Positions 19,453 through 32,660 of a DNA stretch of 64,000 bases are shown here, in pieces (positions within the stretch are counted from its first letter, which is position 1; the number at the start of each line of letters is the position of its first letter). The notes below the pieces were generated by a model. It saw only the letters and a program-made list of their open reading frames with translations, was not told where the DNA came from and ran no database searches. This DNA comes from an uncultured Pseudomonadota bacterium (lineage in GTDB: Bacteria > Myxococcota_A > UBA796 > JAFGLY01), in contig CALDOK010000391.1 in assembly GCA_937912125.1 (NCBI GenBank), positions 1 through 64,000 on the forward strand. The letters are read 5' to 3'. Both the position numbers and the translations under genes were made by a program.

Positions 19453-20394
19453 ATGGCCATCGGCTTCTTCGACAAGACCATCGCCGGCAGCATCGGCCTG
19501 ATCCCCAAGCCCATCCTTCGACGCGTGGCCAGCCGCTACGTCGCCGGAGAGACCCTGGAGCACGCCCTCGCCGAGGCCAAGCGCCTCAACGACGAGGGCT
19601 ACCTGGTGACCATGGATCTGCTGGGCGAGGCCATCACCACGGTCGAGGAGGCCCAGGAGATCACGGGCACCTACACCCGGATTCTCGACGCCATCCAACA
19701 GCACGGCATCCGCGGAAACATCAGCGTCAAGCCCACGGCCATCGGCCTGGCCAGCGACGCCGCCGAGCTGGAGCGCAACGCCCTGGTCCTGGTAGAGCAT
19801 GCCGCCAGGACCGGCAACTTCGTGCGCATCGACATGGAGGACTCCCCCACCACCGACGACACCATCGCCGTGGTGCGCCGCCTGCGCCTGGCGGGCCACG
19901 ACAACCTGGGGTGGGTCTTTCAGGCCAGCCTGCGGCGCACCCCGGAAGACCTCGAGGCCCTGGGGCCCCTTGGGCCGAACCTCCGCCTGTGCAAGGGCGT
20001 CTACCTCGAGCCCGAAGAGCTCGCCTGGCAGAGCTACGAGGAGGTCAACACGGCCTACGCGCGGCTGCTCGAGGAGCTTCTGCCACGCCGGGACCACTAC
20101 GTCGGCATCGCCACCCACGACGACCCGGTGGTGGCCCACGCCGAGGCACTGATCGCCCGGCTGGGTCTCAGCCCCGACCAGTACGAGTTCCAGGTGCTCC
20201 TGGGCGTCCGACCGGAGCTGCGTCAGCGCCTGCGCGACGCCGGCCACAGGGTGCGCGTCTACGTGCCCTACGGGCGAGCATGGCATGCCTACTGCGTGCG
20301 AAGGCTCGAGGAGAACCCCAAGTTTGCGGGCTTCGTCACCCGGGACGTGCTGCGCAATCCCGCCATGTTGTTGGGGGACCAGAGCAAGCGCTGA
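19453..20394 (+). CDS. proline dehydrogenase (monofunctional)
   Basis: The 313-aa FAD-dependent TIM barrel oxidises proline to pyrroline-5-carboxylate, passing electrons to the respiratory quinone pool. Motifs include ISVKPTAIGL, IDMEDS, RLCKGVYLEP and the C-terminal VRVYVPYGRAWHAYCVRRLEEN, which binds proline and flavin in PutA/FadM-type enzymes. The ATG at 19453 has GGAG upstream. No P5C dehydrogenase is nearby, but a glutamine synthetase follows 58 bp later, so proline-derived glutamate could be turned into glutamine. Confidence 0.93.
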   Translation: MAIGFFDKTIAGSIGLIPKPILRRVASRYVAGETLEHALAEAKRLNDEGYLVTMDLLGEAITTVEEAQEITGTYTRILDAIQQHGIRGNISVKPTAIGLASDAAELERNALVLVEHAARTGNFVRIDMEDSPTTDDTIAVVRRLRLAGHDNLGWVFQASLRRTPEDLEALGPLGPNLRLCKGVYLEPEELAWQSYEEVNTAYARLLEELLPRRDHYVGIATHDDPVVAHAEALIARLGLSPDQYEFQVLLGVRPELRQRLRDAGHRVRVYVPYGRAWHAYCVRRLEENPKFAGFVTRDVLRNPAMLLGDQSKR

Positions 20395-20452
20395 CGTCGG
20401 CGGTTATGCCGCCATCCGCCCTCAGCTCAGCCCCTGTGCACCGGAGCCTCCC

Positions 20453-21817
20453 ATGGCACGCAACGCCGACAATCCGCACCCCGGCACCACCCTCAGCCGC
20501 TCCCAGGTCTTGTCCATCCTCAAGCGTGAGGAGGTCAAGTTCTTCCAGCTGGTCTTCACCGACGTGATGGGCACCTCCAAGAACGTCGAGGTTCTGCCCA
20601 CCCAGTTCGTCAAGGCGCTGGACGGCGAGATCCTCTTCGACGGCTCCTCCATCGAAGGCTTCGTGCGCATCGAGGAATCGGACATGGTGCTCATGCCCGA
20701 CCTGAACACCTTCCGCGTGCTGCCGTGGCTCGAGCCGCAGGGCAAGGTGGCCCGGGTGATCTGCGACGTCTACCGCCCCGACGGTTCCCCCTTCGAGGGC
20801 TGCCCGCGGTTGACCCTCAAGAAGATGATCCAGCGCTGCGACGCCCTGGGCTACCACATGATGGCCGGTGTAGAGGCCGAGTTCTTCCTCTTCGAGATGG
20901 CCAACGAGCTCACCCCCACCACCAAGACCCACGACGTAGCCGGCTACTTCGATCTGGCGCCGCTGGACCGCGGCGAGGCCTGCCGCCGCGCCATCACCAC
21001 CACCCTGCACTCCCTGGGCTTTGAGGTCGAAGCCGCCCACCATGAGGTCGCCGAAGGCCAGCACGAGATCGACTTCCGCTACGGCGAAGCTCTGAGCGTC
21101 GCCGACGATCTGGTGACCTTCCGCTACGTGGTGCGCAAGGTAGCCCGCGACTTCGGCCTGCATGCCACCTTCCTGCCCAAGCCGGTGGGCGGCATCAACG
21201 GCTCCGGCATGCACACCAACCAGTCCCTGTTCCACATCGGTGGCGACAACGCGTTCTACGATGCCGAAGCGCCCATGCAGCTGTCCAAGATCGCGCTGGG
21301 CTACATCGCAGGACTGCTCGAGCATGCCAAGGGCCTCACGGCGGTGTGCAACCCGCTGGTGAACTCCTACAAGCGGCTGGTGCCAGGCTACGAGGCCCCC
21401 ACCCTGATCGCCTGGTCCGAGAAGAACCGCTCTCCCCTGATCCGCATCCCCGCCCGGCGGGGCAACGGCACCCGGGCTGAATTGCGCTCCCCCGACCCTT
21501 CCTGCAACCCCTACCTGGCCCTCACGGTCATGCTGGCGGCAGGCCTCGACGGCGTGCAGAACGACAAGCAGCCGCCCAAGCCCCTCACGGGCAACGTCTA
21601 CAAGATGAGCGATCAGGACCTGGCGGACCAGGGCATCGAGTCCCTGCCCTCGGACCTCATCACGGCGGTCCACGCCCTCGAGGCCGATCCGGTCATCCGC
21701 GAGGCCCTCGGCCCCCACATCTTCGACTACTTCCTGCGCAACCGCCGCGCCGAGTGGAGCGAGTACATCGCCCAGGTCCATCCCTGGGAGATCGATCGGT
21801 ACCTCGCGAAGTACTAG
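20453..21817 (+). CDS. glnA: glutamine synthetase type I (alpha-like)
   Basis: The 454-aa enzyme makes glutamine from glutamate, ammonia and ATP. It has the Asp/Ser latch region LFDGSSIEGFVRIEESDM, GVEAEFFLF, NGSGMHTNQS, NSYKRLVPGYEAP and NRSPLIRIP. The region around the adenylylation Tyr of GSI-beta reads GNVYKMSDQDL instead of NLYDLPPEE, and the 25-residue beta insertion is absent, so control by adenylylation is unlikely; feedback inhibition is the usual mode. The start has CGGAG upstream. A second GSI lies 3.6 kb downstream. Confidence 0.96.
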   Translation: MARNADNPHPGTTLSRSQVLSILKREEVKFFQLVFTDVMGTSKNVEVLPTQFVKALDGEILFDGSSIEGFVRIEESDMVLMPDLNTFRVLPWLEPQGKVARVICDVYRPDGSPFEGCPRLTLKKMIQRCDALGYHMMAGVEAEFFLFEMANELTPTTKTHDVAGYFDLAPLDRGEACRRAITTTLHSLGFEVEAAHHEVAEGQHEIDFRYGEALSVADDLVTFRYVVRKVARDFGLHATFLPKPVGGINGSGMHTNQSLFHIGGDNAFYDAEAPMQLSKIALGYIAGLLEHAKGLTAVCNPLVNSYKRLVPGYEAPTLIAWSEKNRSPLIRIPARRGNGTRAELRSPDPSCNPYLALTVMLAAGLDGVQNDKQPPKPLTGNVYKMSDQDLADQGIESLPSDLITAVHALEADPVIREALGPHIFDYFLRNRRAEWSEYIAQVHPWEIDRYLAKY

Positions 21818-21902
21818 ATCGCGCCTCCCTGCATGTCGGGCGGGCATGCTCCTGCCGACAGCCGAAGCGGCCGCGGCAGAACGTGCACGTGCAGGTCCTG
21901 CC

Positions 21903-25220
<3,318 letters not shown>

Positions 25221-25398
25221 GAGGGCTCCGTTCGTGTGGGCGCCGGCAGCGGCGCCTCCCACTGCCAGTGTACGCTCCGAAGCCCGTCCCCGTCACATCC
25301 CTCCTGACAAGCTCCCCTCCATTCCACTCGGCGGTTACGAAGGAGCATCGCGAGGGCGCCGGCAGGAGCCCCAAAAACCCAGGCTGAAGAGGTGCTGC

Positions 25399-26754
25399 AT
25401 GAAGAACCAGGTCTACTCGTGGCTGGAGCAACTCATCGAGCGCCACAAGGCGCAGTTCATCGATCTGGGCCTGGTGGACTTGAGCGGCCGCATGAGGCGC
25501 CTCACCCTGCCCGTCACCGCCATCGATCAGACCATCCTCACCGAAGGGGTGGGCTTCGATGGCTCGTCCTACGGCTTCGAGAAGGTCGAGGCCAGCGACA
25601 TGGTCATGGTCCCCGATCTGTCCACCGGTCACCGTGACCCCTTCCGCGTCGAGCCCACCCTGAGCTTCCTCGCGAGCGCCCACGACACCACCCCTGGCCT
25701 GCCTGTGTCCACCCAGGACTCCCGCGGCATCCTCACCCGGGCGGTGGAGTACCTTCGCTCCACCGGCTTGGCCGACGAAGTGCTCATGGCCCCGGAGTAC
25801 GAGTTCTACATCTTCGACCAGGTGGAGATCGACACCACCAACACCTCCCACGGCTACCGCGTCACCGATCGCGAGAACGAAGACGGCAAGGCCTACCACC
25901 TCTCCAGCCCCTGGGACCTGCACGCCGGCTTCCGCGACGAGGCCGTGAACATGCTGGTGCAGTTCGGCATGAACGTGCGCTATCACCACCACGAGGTGGG
26001 CGGGCACGGCCAGCAGGAGATCGAGTCTGGGCTCGAGCCCGCGGTCATGGCGGGCGACCACGCGGTCATGGTGCGCTACCTGCTCAAGAACCTGGCCCAC
26101 CGCGAGAAGCTGCAGCTCACCTTCATGCCCAAGCCCCTGTACAAGCAGGCCGGCAGCGGCTGGCACGTACACCAGCAGCTGCGCAAGGAGGACGTCAACC
26201 TGTTCTGGGACCCCAAGGGTGCCTTCGGACTGTCCAAGATCGCCCACCAATGGATCGCGGGCATCCTCACCCACGGCCAGGCCCTGGCGGGGCTCACCAA
26301 CGCCTCCACCAACTCCTACCGCCGGCTCACCCGGGGCTTCGAGGCCCCGGTGGCGTTGACCTACGGCCCCGCCGATCGCACCGCAGCCATCCGCATTCCT
26401 CGCTGGGCCCAGGGCGCCTCCACCCGCATCGAGTACCGAGCGGGAGACTTCACTGGCAACCCCTACCTGTCCCTGGCTGCGCTGATCATGGCGGGCATCG
26501 ACGGAATGGAGAAGGGCCTTGACGCGAAGAAGAAGGGGCTGGGGCCCAAGGTTCCCCGCGACAAGGTCAAGACCCTGCCCTTCTCTCTGCTGGCCGCCCT
26601 GGATGCCCTCGAGGCCGACCACGAGTTCCTCACCAAGGGCGGCGTCTTCCCCGAGTCCCTGATCTCCAACTGGCTCGAGACCAAGCGACGCGAGAACGAC
26701 GACGTGGAGCATCGGCCCCACCCCCGCGAGTTCGCCATCTACTTCGATCTCTAG
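25399..26754 (+). CDS. second glutamine synthetase type I paralogue
   Basis: The 451-aa GSI-fold enzyme (MKNQVYSWLEQLIERH) carries GFDGSSYGFEKVEASDM, APEYEFYIF, HHHEVGGHGQQEIE, GSGWHVHQQL, NSYRRLTRGFEAP and DRTAAIRIP, so the metal and ATP sites are intact. It diverges strongly from the first copy (e.g. GSGWHVH for GSGMHTN), pointing to a different substrate (gamma-glutamylation of another amine) or different control. No adenylylation-type NLYDLP segment is seen. ATG 25399 has AGAGG upstream. It is followed 8 bp later by an RNA pseudouridine synthase. Confidence 0.93.
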   Translation: MKNQVYSWLEQLIERHKAQFIDLGLVDLSGRMRRLTLPVTAIDQTILTEGVGFDGSSYGFEKVEASDMVMVPDLSTGHRDPFRVEPTLSFLASAHDTTPGLPVSTQDSRGILTRAVEYLRSTGLADEVLMAPEYEFYIFDQVEIDTTNTSHGYRVTDRENEDGKAYHLSSPWDLHAGFRDEAVNMLVQFGMNVRYHHHEVGGHGQQEIESGLEPAVMAGDHAVMVRYLLKNLAHREKLQLTFMPKPLYKQAGSGWHVHQQLRKEDVNLFWDPKGAFGLSKIAHQWIAGILTHGQALAGLTNASTNSYRRLTRGFEAPVALTYGPADRTAAIRIPRWAQGASTRIEYRAGDFTGNPYLSLAALIMAGIDGMEKGLDAKKKGLGPKVPRDKVKTLPFSLLAALDALEADHEFLTKGGVFPESLISNWLETKRRENDDVEHRPHPREFAIYFDL

Positions 26755-26762
26755 GCGCTGGC

Positions 26763-27683
26763 TTGATCCGCAACGCACGCCACGAGGTGCCCCAACAGCT
26801 GGATGGGGAACGCCTGGACCGCGCCGCGGCCGCCCTTCAAGGCTGGTCACGGGGCGAAGCGCGCCGCTGCATCGAGCGGGGTGGAGCCTATGTGGATCGC
26901 AAGCGGGTGCGGACGGCCTCCCGCAAGCTTCGCCCAGGCCAGCGCCTCGAGCTGTGGTGGGCCGATCCACCCGATCACCAGCCCCCTCCCCTCTCCCCCG
27001 AAGATCTGGTGTACCGGCGCGCCGGCCTGCTGGCGCTGAACAAGCCGGCCGGGGTCCACTGCCAGGCGGCGCGCCATCGCCTGGTGGGCACGCTGCCCAG
27101 CATGGCCCAAGTCCTGCTCGACACCGCCGAGCTCCCCGAGCCCATCCACCGCCTCGACCGCCACTGCTCCGGCCTGGTGGTCCTGGGCGAGACCCGTCGG
27201 GCCAGGCGCGAGCTGAGCGCCCTGTGGCGAGGCGAAGCCGTGCGCAAACGCTACCTGTCCATCGTCGCGGGCCAGCCCCCTGACAGTGTGCTCATCGACG
27301 CGCCCATCGGCCTCGAGCCCGGTGGGGCCTCCGGCCAGCGGGGGGTGATGGCCGGCGGCCAAGCCGCACGCAGCTCGCTGCAGGTCCTGGCACGCAGTGA
27401 GCATGCCTGCCTGGTCCAGCTCGAGCCCATCACAGGCCGGACCCACCAGCTGCGCGTGCACACCGCCCACATGGGCTGGCCCATGCTCGGCGATCCCTGG
27501 TACGCGCCGGCGCAGATCACCGCGCTGGCGCCACGGCTCTGCCTGCACGCCTGGCAGCTCTCGCTGCCCGCAGGCGCCCCCGGCACCCCCTGCGAGCTCG
27601 AAGCCGCCGCTCCCCCAGCCATGCTCGAGGTGCTCGCGGCGCTGGGGATCAGCCCACCTGCAGGCCCAGCTTCTCCAGCATGA
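26763..27683 (+). CDS. RluA-family pseudouridine synthase
   Basis: The 306-aa enzyme isomerises uridine in rRNA or tRNA. An N-terminal S4-like RNA-binding region (LDGERLDRAAAALQGWSRGEARRCI) precedes the catalytic motif HRLDRHCSGLVVLG (catalytic Asp in RLDR); ITGRTHQLRVHTAHMGWPMLGD is the family's C-terminal signature. The start is TTG 26763, 8 bp after the glutamine synthetase stop. Its 3' end overlaps the convergent FAD-subunit gene by 35 bp, so one of the two tails may be dispensable. Confidence 0.92.
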   Translation: MIRNARHEVPQQLDGERLDRAAAALQGWSRGEARRCIERGGAYVDRKRVRTASRKLRPGQRLELWWADPPDHQPPPLSPEDLVYRRAGLLALNKPAGVHCQAARHRLVGTLPSMAQVLLDTAELPEPIHRLDRHCSGLVVLGETRRARRELSALWRGEAVRKRYLSIVAGQPPDSVLIDAPIGLEPGGASGQRGVMAGGQAARSSLQVLARSEHACLVQLEPITGRTHQLRVHTAHMGWPMLGDPWYAPAQITALAPRLCLHAWQLSLPAGAPGTPCELEAAAPPAMLEVLAALGISPPAGPASPA

Positions 27684-28500
27684 TGCCCACCAGCTCGCCG
27701 CAGACCTCACGCCTGTAGGCCGCGGTGGACCGCACATCGTCGATGGGTCGCGCCGCGGCTGCAGAGGCCAGGGCGGCCTGGGCCACCCGCTGAGCCGTGG
27801 GCGTATGGCCCTCGAGGAGGGCCTCGACCCGAGGGGCGCGGATCACGGTGGGGCCCACCGAGCCCAGGGCGAAGCGCACGTCGCGCAAGATCCCCCGGTC
27901 CACCCGGCAAGCCATGGCCGCAGATGCCTTGGTGATCACGTGATGGGCCCTCGCTCCCACCCGCACGAAGGCGCTCACGGTGCCAGGAACCACCGCACAG
28001 TGCACGGCCACGAGCAGCTCGTCCGGACGCCGCGCGGTCTGGCCAGGCCCCAGCAGGAAGTCCTGGATGCTCAGCATCCTGGAGCCAGTGGACCCCAGCA
28101 GCTCCACCAGGGCGTCGGCGACCACCAGCGGGGGGATGGCGTCACCCGCAGGCGAGGCGTTGCAGAGGTTCCCGCCCAAGGTGCCGCGGGTGCGAATCTG
28201 CAGGGAGCCCATGATGTTGGCGGCCTGGTGCAAGGCCGGGAGCGCGGCCGCGAGCGCGGCGCTGCCAGCCATGTCCTGGAAGCTCACCAGGGCCCCGATC
28301 CGGAGCGCGCCGTCCTGGACTCGGATGTCCCGACCCTGCCGCACTGCGCTCAGGTCCACCCACAGCGAAGGAGGCGCAGCCCCGGCGTTGAGCCGGGTGA
28401 GGGTGTCGGTGCCGCCGGCGATGGGGCGGGCCGCCTGGCCGTGCTCGGCCAGCATCGCCACGGCCTGGGAGAAGGACGCCGGGCGCAGGATGCGGCTCAT
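27649..28500 (-). CDS. xanthine dehydrogenase-family FAD-binding subunit
   Basis: The 283-aa FAD subunit of a molybdenum hydroxylase transfers electrons from the Fe-S clusters to the acceptor. FAD motifs are visible: PIAGGTDTL near residue 27 and TRGTLGGNLCNASPAGD near 105. The start ATG overlaps the stop of the upstream Mo/Fe-S subunit (ATGA, 4 bp), indicating translational coupling. It lacks the Cys pair that binds Fe-S in HcrB types. The substrate is unknown. Confidence 0.93.
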   Translation of the reverse strand: MSRILRPASFSQAVAMLAEHGQAARPIAGGTDTLTRLNAGAAPPSLWVDLSAVRQGRDIRVQDGALRIGALVSFQDMAGSAALAAALPALHQAANIMGSLQIRTRGTLGGNLCNASPAGDAIPPLVVADALVELLGSTGSRMLSIQDFLLGPGQTARRPDELLVAVHCAVVPGTVSAFVRVGARAHHVITKASAAMACRVDRGILRDVRFALGSVGPTVIRAPRVEALLEGHTPTAQRVAQAALASAAAARPIDDVRSTAAYRREVCGELVGIMLEKLGLQVG

Positions 28501-31268
28501 GAGCCCACCTCCCCGCCCTGATCAGAGAGCACAGCGAGCACGGACTCCGGCCGGATGGGCAGGCTGCGGATACGCTGACCCAGGGCGTCGGCCACGGCGT
28601 TGGCCACGGCGGGGGCGACGGCGACGAGCACCGGCTCACCCACGCCCTTGGCGCCAAAGGGCCCGCTAGGCTCGGGGTCCTCGACGATGATGGGCACCAG
28701 CACCGGCATGTCGCAGGGGCCCGGCACCCGGTAGGTGTCCATGTTGCGCGTGATGGGCACGCCCTGATCCCAGCGGTGCTCCTCGAGCAGCGCGAAGCCC
28801 AGGCCCTGGGCGGCGCCGCCGGTGATCTGGCCCTCGACCATGCGCGGGTTGATTGCGCGGCCCACATCGTGCGCCGCCACCAGAGCGATCAGGCGCACCT
28901 GACCCGTGCGGCGGTCCACCTCGACGTCGGCGACGTGGGCCGCGAAGGCGTAGGGCCAGTAGGCGTCCCCCGCGCCGGTCTCCAGGTCGAGCTTGGTGGT
29001 GCTGGCCTTGAAGCGCGCCTGCTTGCGCAGCAGCCGACCGCCGGCCTCCTCGCCAAGCAGGTAGAGCTGCTCCAGACTGCAGAGCAAGGCGCCTCGCCCG
29101 TCGACCACGCCCCGGTCCACCAGGACGAGCTCGGCCTGAGGCTGGGCGAAGTGCTCGGCCGCGAAGGCCAGCAGCCCATCCCTGAGACGATCGGCCGCCT
29201 GGCGCACGGCCTCACCGCTGACGTAGGTCTGGCGGGAGGCGACGGTGGAGCCAGAGTCCGGTGTGTCCACGGAGTGTCCGGTGAGCACCCGCAGGCATGC
29301 CCCGGACACCCCCAGCACCTGAGCGGCGATCTGGGTGAACACGGTGACGGCGCCCTGGCCGTAGTCGATGGCGCCACAGCGCACCTGGAAGAGCCCCTCG
29401 GGCAGCAGCTCGACCACCGCCGAGCCGATGTCCCGGATCGCGTTGCCGTAGCCGATGCCGTAGTGGATGGTGGCGACCCCACGCCCCCGCGCGATGTGCG
29501 GCGGCGGCGGCAGCCGCGAAGCGTCCAGGGTCGCCGCGGCCTCGAGGGCCTGGTCCAGGCACTGCCGCAGCCCGCAGCTGCCGGTGATGGTCTGCTGGGT
29601 GGCGGTGGTCTTACCCACGGCCAGGTGGTTGAGGCGACGCAGCTGGACCGGGTCCATGCCGATGGCGCCGGCGAGCTCGTCCACGAAGCTCTCGCTGGCG
29701 AACACCACCTGGGGGGCCCCGAAGCCTCGGAACGCACCGGAGATCCCGTTGTTGGTGTAGGCCGAGCGCACCCTGACCGCGACGTTCTCGATGTCGTAGG
29801 GCCCCGCCGCATGCACCAGGGCCTTGCGGGCGATGTTGGGCGCCCAGGACGCGTAGGCCCCGGTGTCGAAGAGCACGTCCATGTCCAGGGCCACGATGAC
29901 GCCGTCCCGGTTCACACCACCCCGGACGACCATGGTCCCTGGGTGGCGCTTGGTGCTGGCGATCTGAGTCTCCTCGCGGGTCCAGACGATGCGCACCGGG
30001 CGCCCGGTGAGCATGGCGCCCAGCACCGCATGGATCTGGCCGTAGATGTCCTCGCGCCCGCCGAAGGCCGCGCCCGTGTGCTGCTGGATCACCCGCACGA
30101 GCTTGCGATCCAGGCCGGTGGTGCGGCAGATGTGGTGGCGGTCGAAGAAGACGTTCTGGGAGGGCGCGCGCAGGGTGAAGCCACCGTCATCGTCGGGCAC
30201 GGCCAGGGCAGCCTCGGGCTCGAGGTACAGGTGCTCCTGGGCCCCGGTGGTGTAGCGGCGCTCGAGCACCACCTCGGCCCGGGCCAGGCCCGCGCCCACG
30301 TCGCCCTTGCGCAGCCGCTGGTCCACGCAGAGGTTGCCGTCCGGGTGCAGCTGGGGGGCGTCGGGTTCGAGGGCCCGCTGGGGCGTGACGACTGGCTCCA
30401 GGCGCTCGAGCTCGAGCCGAACCAGGGCGGCACCAGCCTTGGCGGCCTCGAGGCTGTCGGCCAGCACCAGGGCCACCGCCTCGCCGTAGAACCTCACACG
30501 ATCCGCCACGAAGACGGGCTGGTCGTTCACGGCGTTGCCGTAGTGGAGCTCGCCGGGGACGTCGGCGGCGGTCAGCACCCGGACCACCCCGGGCAGCGCG
30601 AGGGCCTGCTGAACATGCACGGCCACCAGGCGGGCGTGGACTTCCTGGGCGCGCACGGTCACCCCATGCAGGCAGCCTGGAGGCAGGGGCAGATCCGCGG
30701 TGTAGCGACAGCAGCCCGCCACCTTGTCCTCGGCATCGACCCGCCAGGCCGACTCGCCAACCCGGTACGGGGGCGACTGGGAGGGGGCCTCGCTCCCCTG
30801 CCCCTCGAGCACCTCCATGGCGGCATCGACGATGGGGGTGTAGCCGGTGCAGCGGCAGGTGTTGCCAGACAGGCGCTGCCGAACGAGCGCTTCATCGGCT
30901 GGCAACCCATCGCGGCGCATGGCCTCGACGGCCACCACCATGCCGGGCGTGCAGAAGCCGCACTGCACCGCGGCCTGCTTCACGAAGGCCTGCTGCACCG
31001 GCCCGAGGGAGCCGGGCTGGCCGAGGCCCTCGACGGTCTCGACGCTGCGTCTGTGGGCCTGGAAGGCCGGCACCATACAGGCGTTGACCAGCGCGCCATC
31101 CAACAGCACGCTGCAGGCGCCGCACTCACCCCGACCGCAGCCTTCCTTGGCTCCGGTCAGCCCGAGGGTGTCCCTGAGCACATCCAACAGCCGGGCCTCG
31201 CTGGAGACCTGCACCGTTCGCAGCTCTCCGTTGACCTCGAGCTCGAGTTCCATCATCTCACTCGCCAT
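28497..31268 (-). CDS. molybdenum hydroxylase with fused 2Fe-2S and Mo-cofactor domains
   Basis: The 923-aa protein joins the CoxS-like and CoxL-like subunits. Residues 1-155 hold both [2Fe-2S] clusters (GCGRGECGACSV, and CGFC with CRCTGY); residues 170-920 form the molybdopterin domain (GAAFGGREDIYG, GAFRGFGAP, GQGAVTVFTQ, catalytic Glu in KGVGEPVL). The CO-dehydrogenase active-site Cys loop is not seen, so a xanthine, aldehyde or aromatic-heterocycle substrate is more likely. Start ATG 31268 follows AGGAG. No xdhC-type maturation gene is visible here. Confidence 0.94.
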   Translation of the reverse strand: MASEMMELELEVNGELRTVQVSSEARLLDVLRDTLGLTGAKEGCGRGECGACSVLLDGALVNACMVPAFQAHRRSVETVEGLGQPGSLGPVQQAFVKQAAVQCGFCTPGMVVAVEAMRRDGLPADEALVRQRLSGNTCRCTGYTPIVDAAMEVLEGQGSEAPSQSPPYRVGESAWRVDAEDKVAGCCRYTADLPLPPGCLHGVTVRAQEVHARLVAVHVQQALALPGVVRVLTAADVPGELHYGNAVNDQPVFVADRVRFYGEAVALVLADSLEAAKAGAALVRLELERLEPVVTPQRALEPDAPQLHPDGNLCVDQRLRKGDVGAGLARAEVVLERRYTTGAQEHLYLEPEAALAVPDDDGGFTLRAPSQNVFFDRHHICRTTGLDRKLVRVIQQHTGAAFGGREDIYGQIHAVLGAMLTGRPVRIVWTREETQIASTKRHPGTMVVRGGVNRDGVIVALDMDVLFDTGAYASWAPNIARKALVHAAGPYDIENVAVRVRSAYTNNGISGAFRGFGAPQVVFASESFVDELAGAIGMDPVQLRRLNHLAVGKTTATQQTITGSCGLRQCLDQALEAAATLDASRLPPPPHIARGRGVATIHYGIGYGNAIRDIGSAVVELLPEGLFQVRCGAIDYGQGAVTVFTQIAAQVLGVSGACLRVLTGHSVDTPDSGSTVASRQTYVSGEAVRQAADRLRDGLLAFAAEHFAQPQAELVLVDRGVVDGRGALLCSLEQLYLLGEEAGGRLLRKQARFKASTTKLDLETGAGDAYWPYAFAAHVADVEVDRRTGQVRLIALVAAHDVGRAINPRMVEGQITGGAAQGLGFALLEEHRWDQGVPITRNMDTYRVPGPCDMPVLVPIIVEDPEPSGPFGAKGVGEPVLVAVAPAVANAVADALGQRIRSLPIRPESVLAVLSDQGGEVGS

Positions 31269-31372
31269 GCACAGCTCCTGTCACCCGGGGCCATCCGGGC
31301 GCGACCGGCTCTCTAATTCCACCAGCCCGGTGGGGACAGCGCGAGCACTCCAGTGCGTCGCCTGGACCACGT

Positions 31373-31456
31373 TCAGGAAGACCAGTGCTGCGGCCCACAC
31401 ACGAGCACCAGCACAAGCACCAGCGCGAGCCCCTGGGCCAGGACCGGCCGAAACAT
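31373..31456 (-). CDS. possible 27-aa hydrophobic peptide coupled to thiolase
   Basis: The ATG overlaps the thiolase TGA (TGATG), and the frame encodes MFRPVLAQGLALVLVLVLV followed by a short polar tail. The hydrophobic core comes from a small agcacc-type repeat, so it may be a chance product of low-complexity DNA. Otherwise 31269-31455 holds nothing recognised. Confidence 0.3.
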   Translation of the reverse strand: MFRPVLAQGLALVLVLVLVCGPQHWSS

Positions 31457-32658
31457 CAGACCACCCGGATCAGCTCCCCGCTGCCGATGCCGCCGCCCAC
31501 GCAGCGGGTGGTGACGCCAAGGGTCTTACCGCGCCGGCGCAGCTGCCAGACCATGTCCACCACCTGCCGCGCCCCGGTGCAACCCACCGGGTGGCCCAGG
31601 GAGATACCGCTGCCCCACTGGTTGACCTTGGCGCGATCCAGCTCGGGCAGGAAGACCAAGGCCCCCGCCACTACGGCCGCGAAGGCCTCGTTGATCTCGA
31701 AGAAGTCCACCTCGGCCAGGGAGCGCCCCGCCTTGTCAAGCAGGGCCGGGATCACCTTGAAGGCGCCCTCGCCCATGTAGGCGCGCTCGACCCCTATGTT
31801 TCTGAAGCAGGCCAGCTCAGCCAGCACCTCGAGGCCAAGGGCGGCCGCGCGCTGGGGGGTGGTGAGGATCACCGCCGCAGCCGCGTCGTTGATGGACGAG
31901 GAGTTCTGGGAGGTGATGGTGCCGCCGTCGCGCTTGAAGTAGGGGCGCGCCTTGGAGAAGTACTCCATGGGCAGATCCTTGGGGCCCTCGTCGCGGCTGA
32001 CCACGATGGGGTCCTTGCGACGACGGGGGATCTCCACCGGCACCACGTAGCCACCGAAGGCGCCGGACCCCCAGGCTTCGCAGGCGTTGCGGTGGGAGTC
32101 GAAGGCCACCTGGTCCAGGTCCTCGCGGCTGAGGCCGTAGCGCTCCACGATGCGCTCGGTCATCAGCCCCATCAGCTCGGGGCCGGTGCTCAGCTCGCGC
32201 TCGAGCAGCGCGCCCATCAGGCCGTCCTCGAGCTTCATGTCGCCGTAGAGCTGGTTCTTGATGCGCCCCTGGAAGAGGTAGCGAGGCACGTTGGACATGC
32301 TCTCGCAGCCGCCGGCCACGCCGAGGTCGATCTCGCCGAGCATGATGCGTCGCGCGATGTCGTGGATGGCCGCGCCGCCGGAGGCGCAGTTCTCATGGAA
32401 GGTGGTGCCCGGCGAGGTCTCGGGTACGCCCGCCCGCTCGGCCACGATCTTGGCGATGTTGGTGGCCCGGGGATCCTGCGCCACCCAGCCCATGGAGGTG
32501 TACTCGACGTGTGCGGGATCGAGCTTGGCCTGCTCGAGGACCGCGCGCACAGCGCGCTCACCGAGGTCCACAGCCTGCAGATCCGCCAGCACACCTCCGA
32601 CAGCTCCGATGGGGGTGCGGACGGCGCCAGCGATGACCACAGTTCGATCCATACACAT
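31456..32658 (-). CDS. thiolase (acetyl-CoA acyltransferase family)
   Basis: The 400-aa thiolase condenses or cleaves acyl-CoAs. Catalytic residues are visible: nucleophile Cys in ENCASGGAAI, His in NEAFAA, and GHPVGCTGARQ; the second Cys lies in CVGGGIGSG. ATG 32658 is preferred because AGGAG lies 5 nt upstream; this places it 2 bp after the stop of the Gfo/Idh oxidoreductase. Grouping with LpxA suggests co-expression rather than an obvious shared pathway. Degradative versus biosynthetic direction cannot be told. Confidence 0.93.
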   Translation of the reverse strand: MCMDRTVVIAGAVRTPIGAVGGVLADLQAVDLGERAVRAVLEQAKLDPAHVEYTSMGWVAQDPRATNIAKIVAERAGVPETSPGTTFHENCASGGAAIHDIARRIMLGEIDLGVAGGCESMSNVPRYLFQGRIKNQLYGDMKLEDGLMGALLERELSTGPELMGLMTERIVERYGLSREDLDQVAFDSHRNACEAWGSGAFGGYVVPVEIPRRRKDPIVVSRDEGPKDLPMEYFSKARPYFKRDGGTITSQNSSSINDAAAAVILTTPQRAAALGLEVLAELACFRNIGVERAYMGEGAFKVIPALLDKAGRSLAEVDFFEINEAFAAVVAGALVFLPELDRAKVNQWGSGISLGHPVGCTGARQVVDMVWQLRRRGKTLGVTTRCVGGGIGSGELIRVV

Positions 32659-32660
32659 TT

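Noticed and set aside
28776-31316. 846-codon plus-strand frame opposite the molybdenum hydroxylase
   Set aside because: It has no recognisable motifs, and the opposite strand carries complete Fe-S and Mo-cofactor signatures.
31380-31435. agcacc-type repeat as a regulatory repeat
   Set aside because: Short, imperfect low-complexity DNA inside a possible micro-peptide; no further structure.
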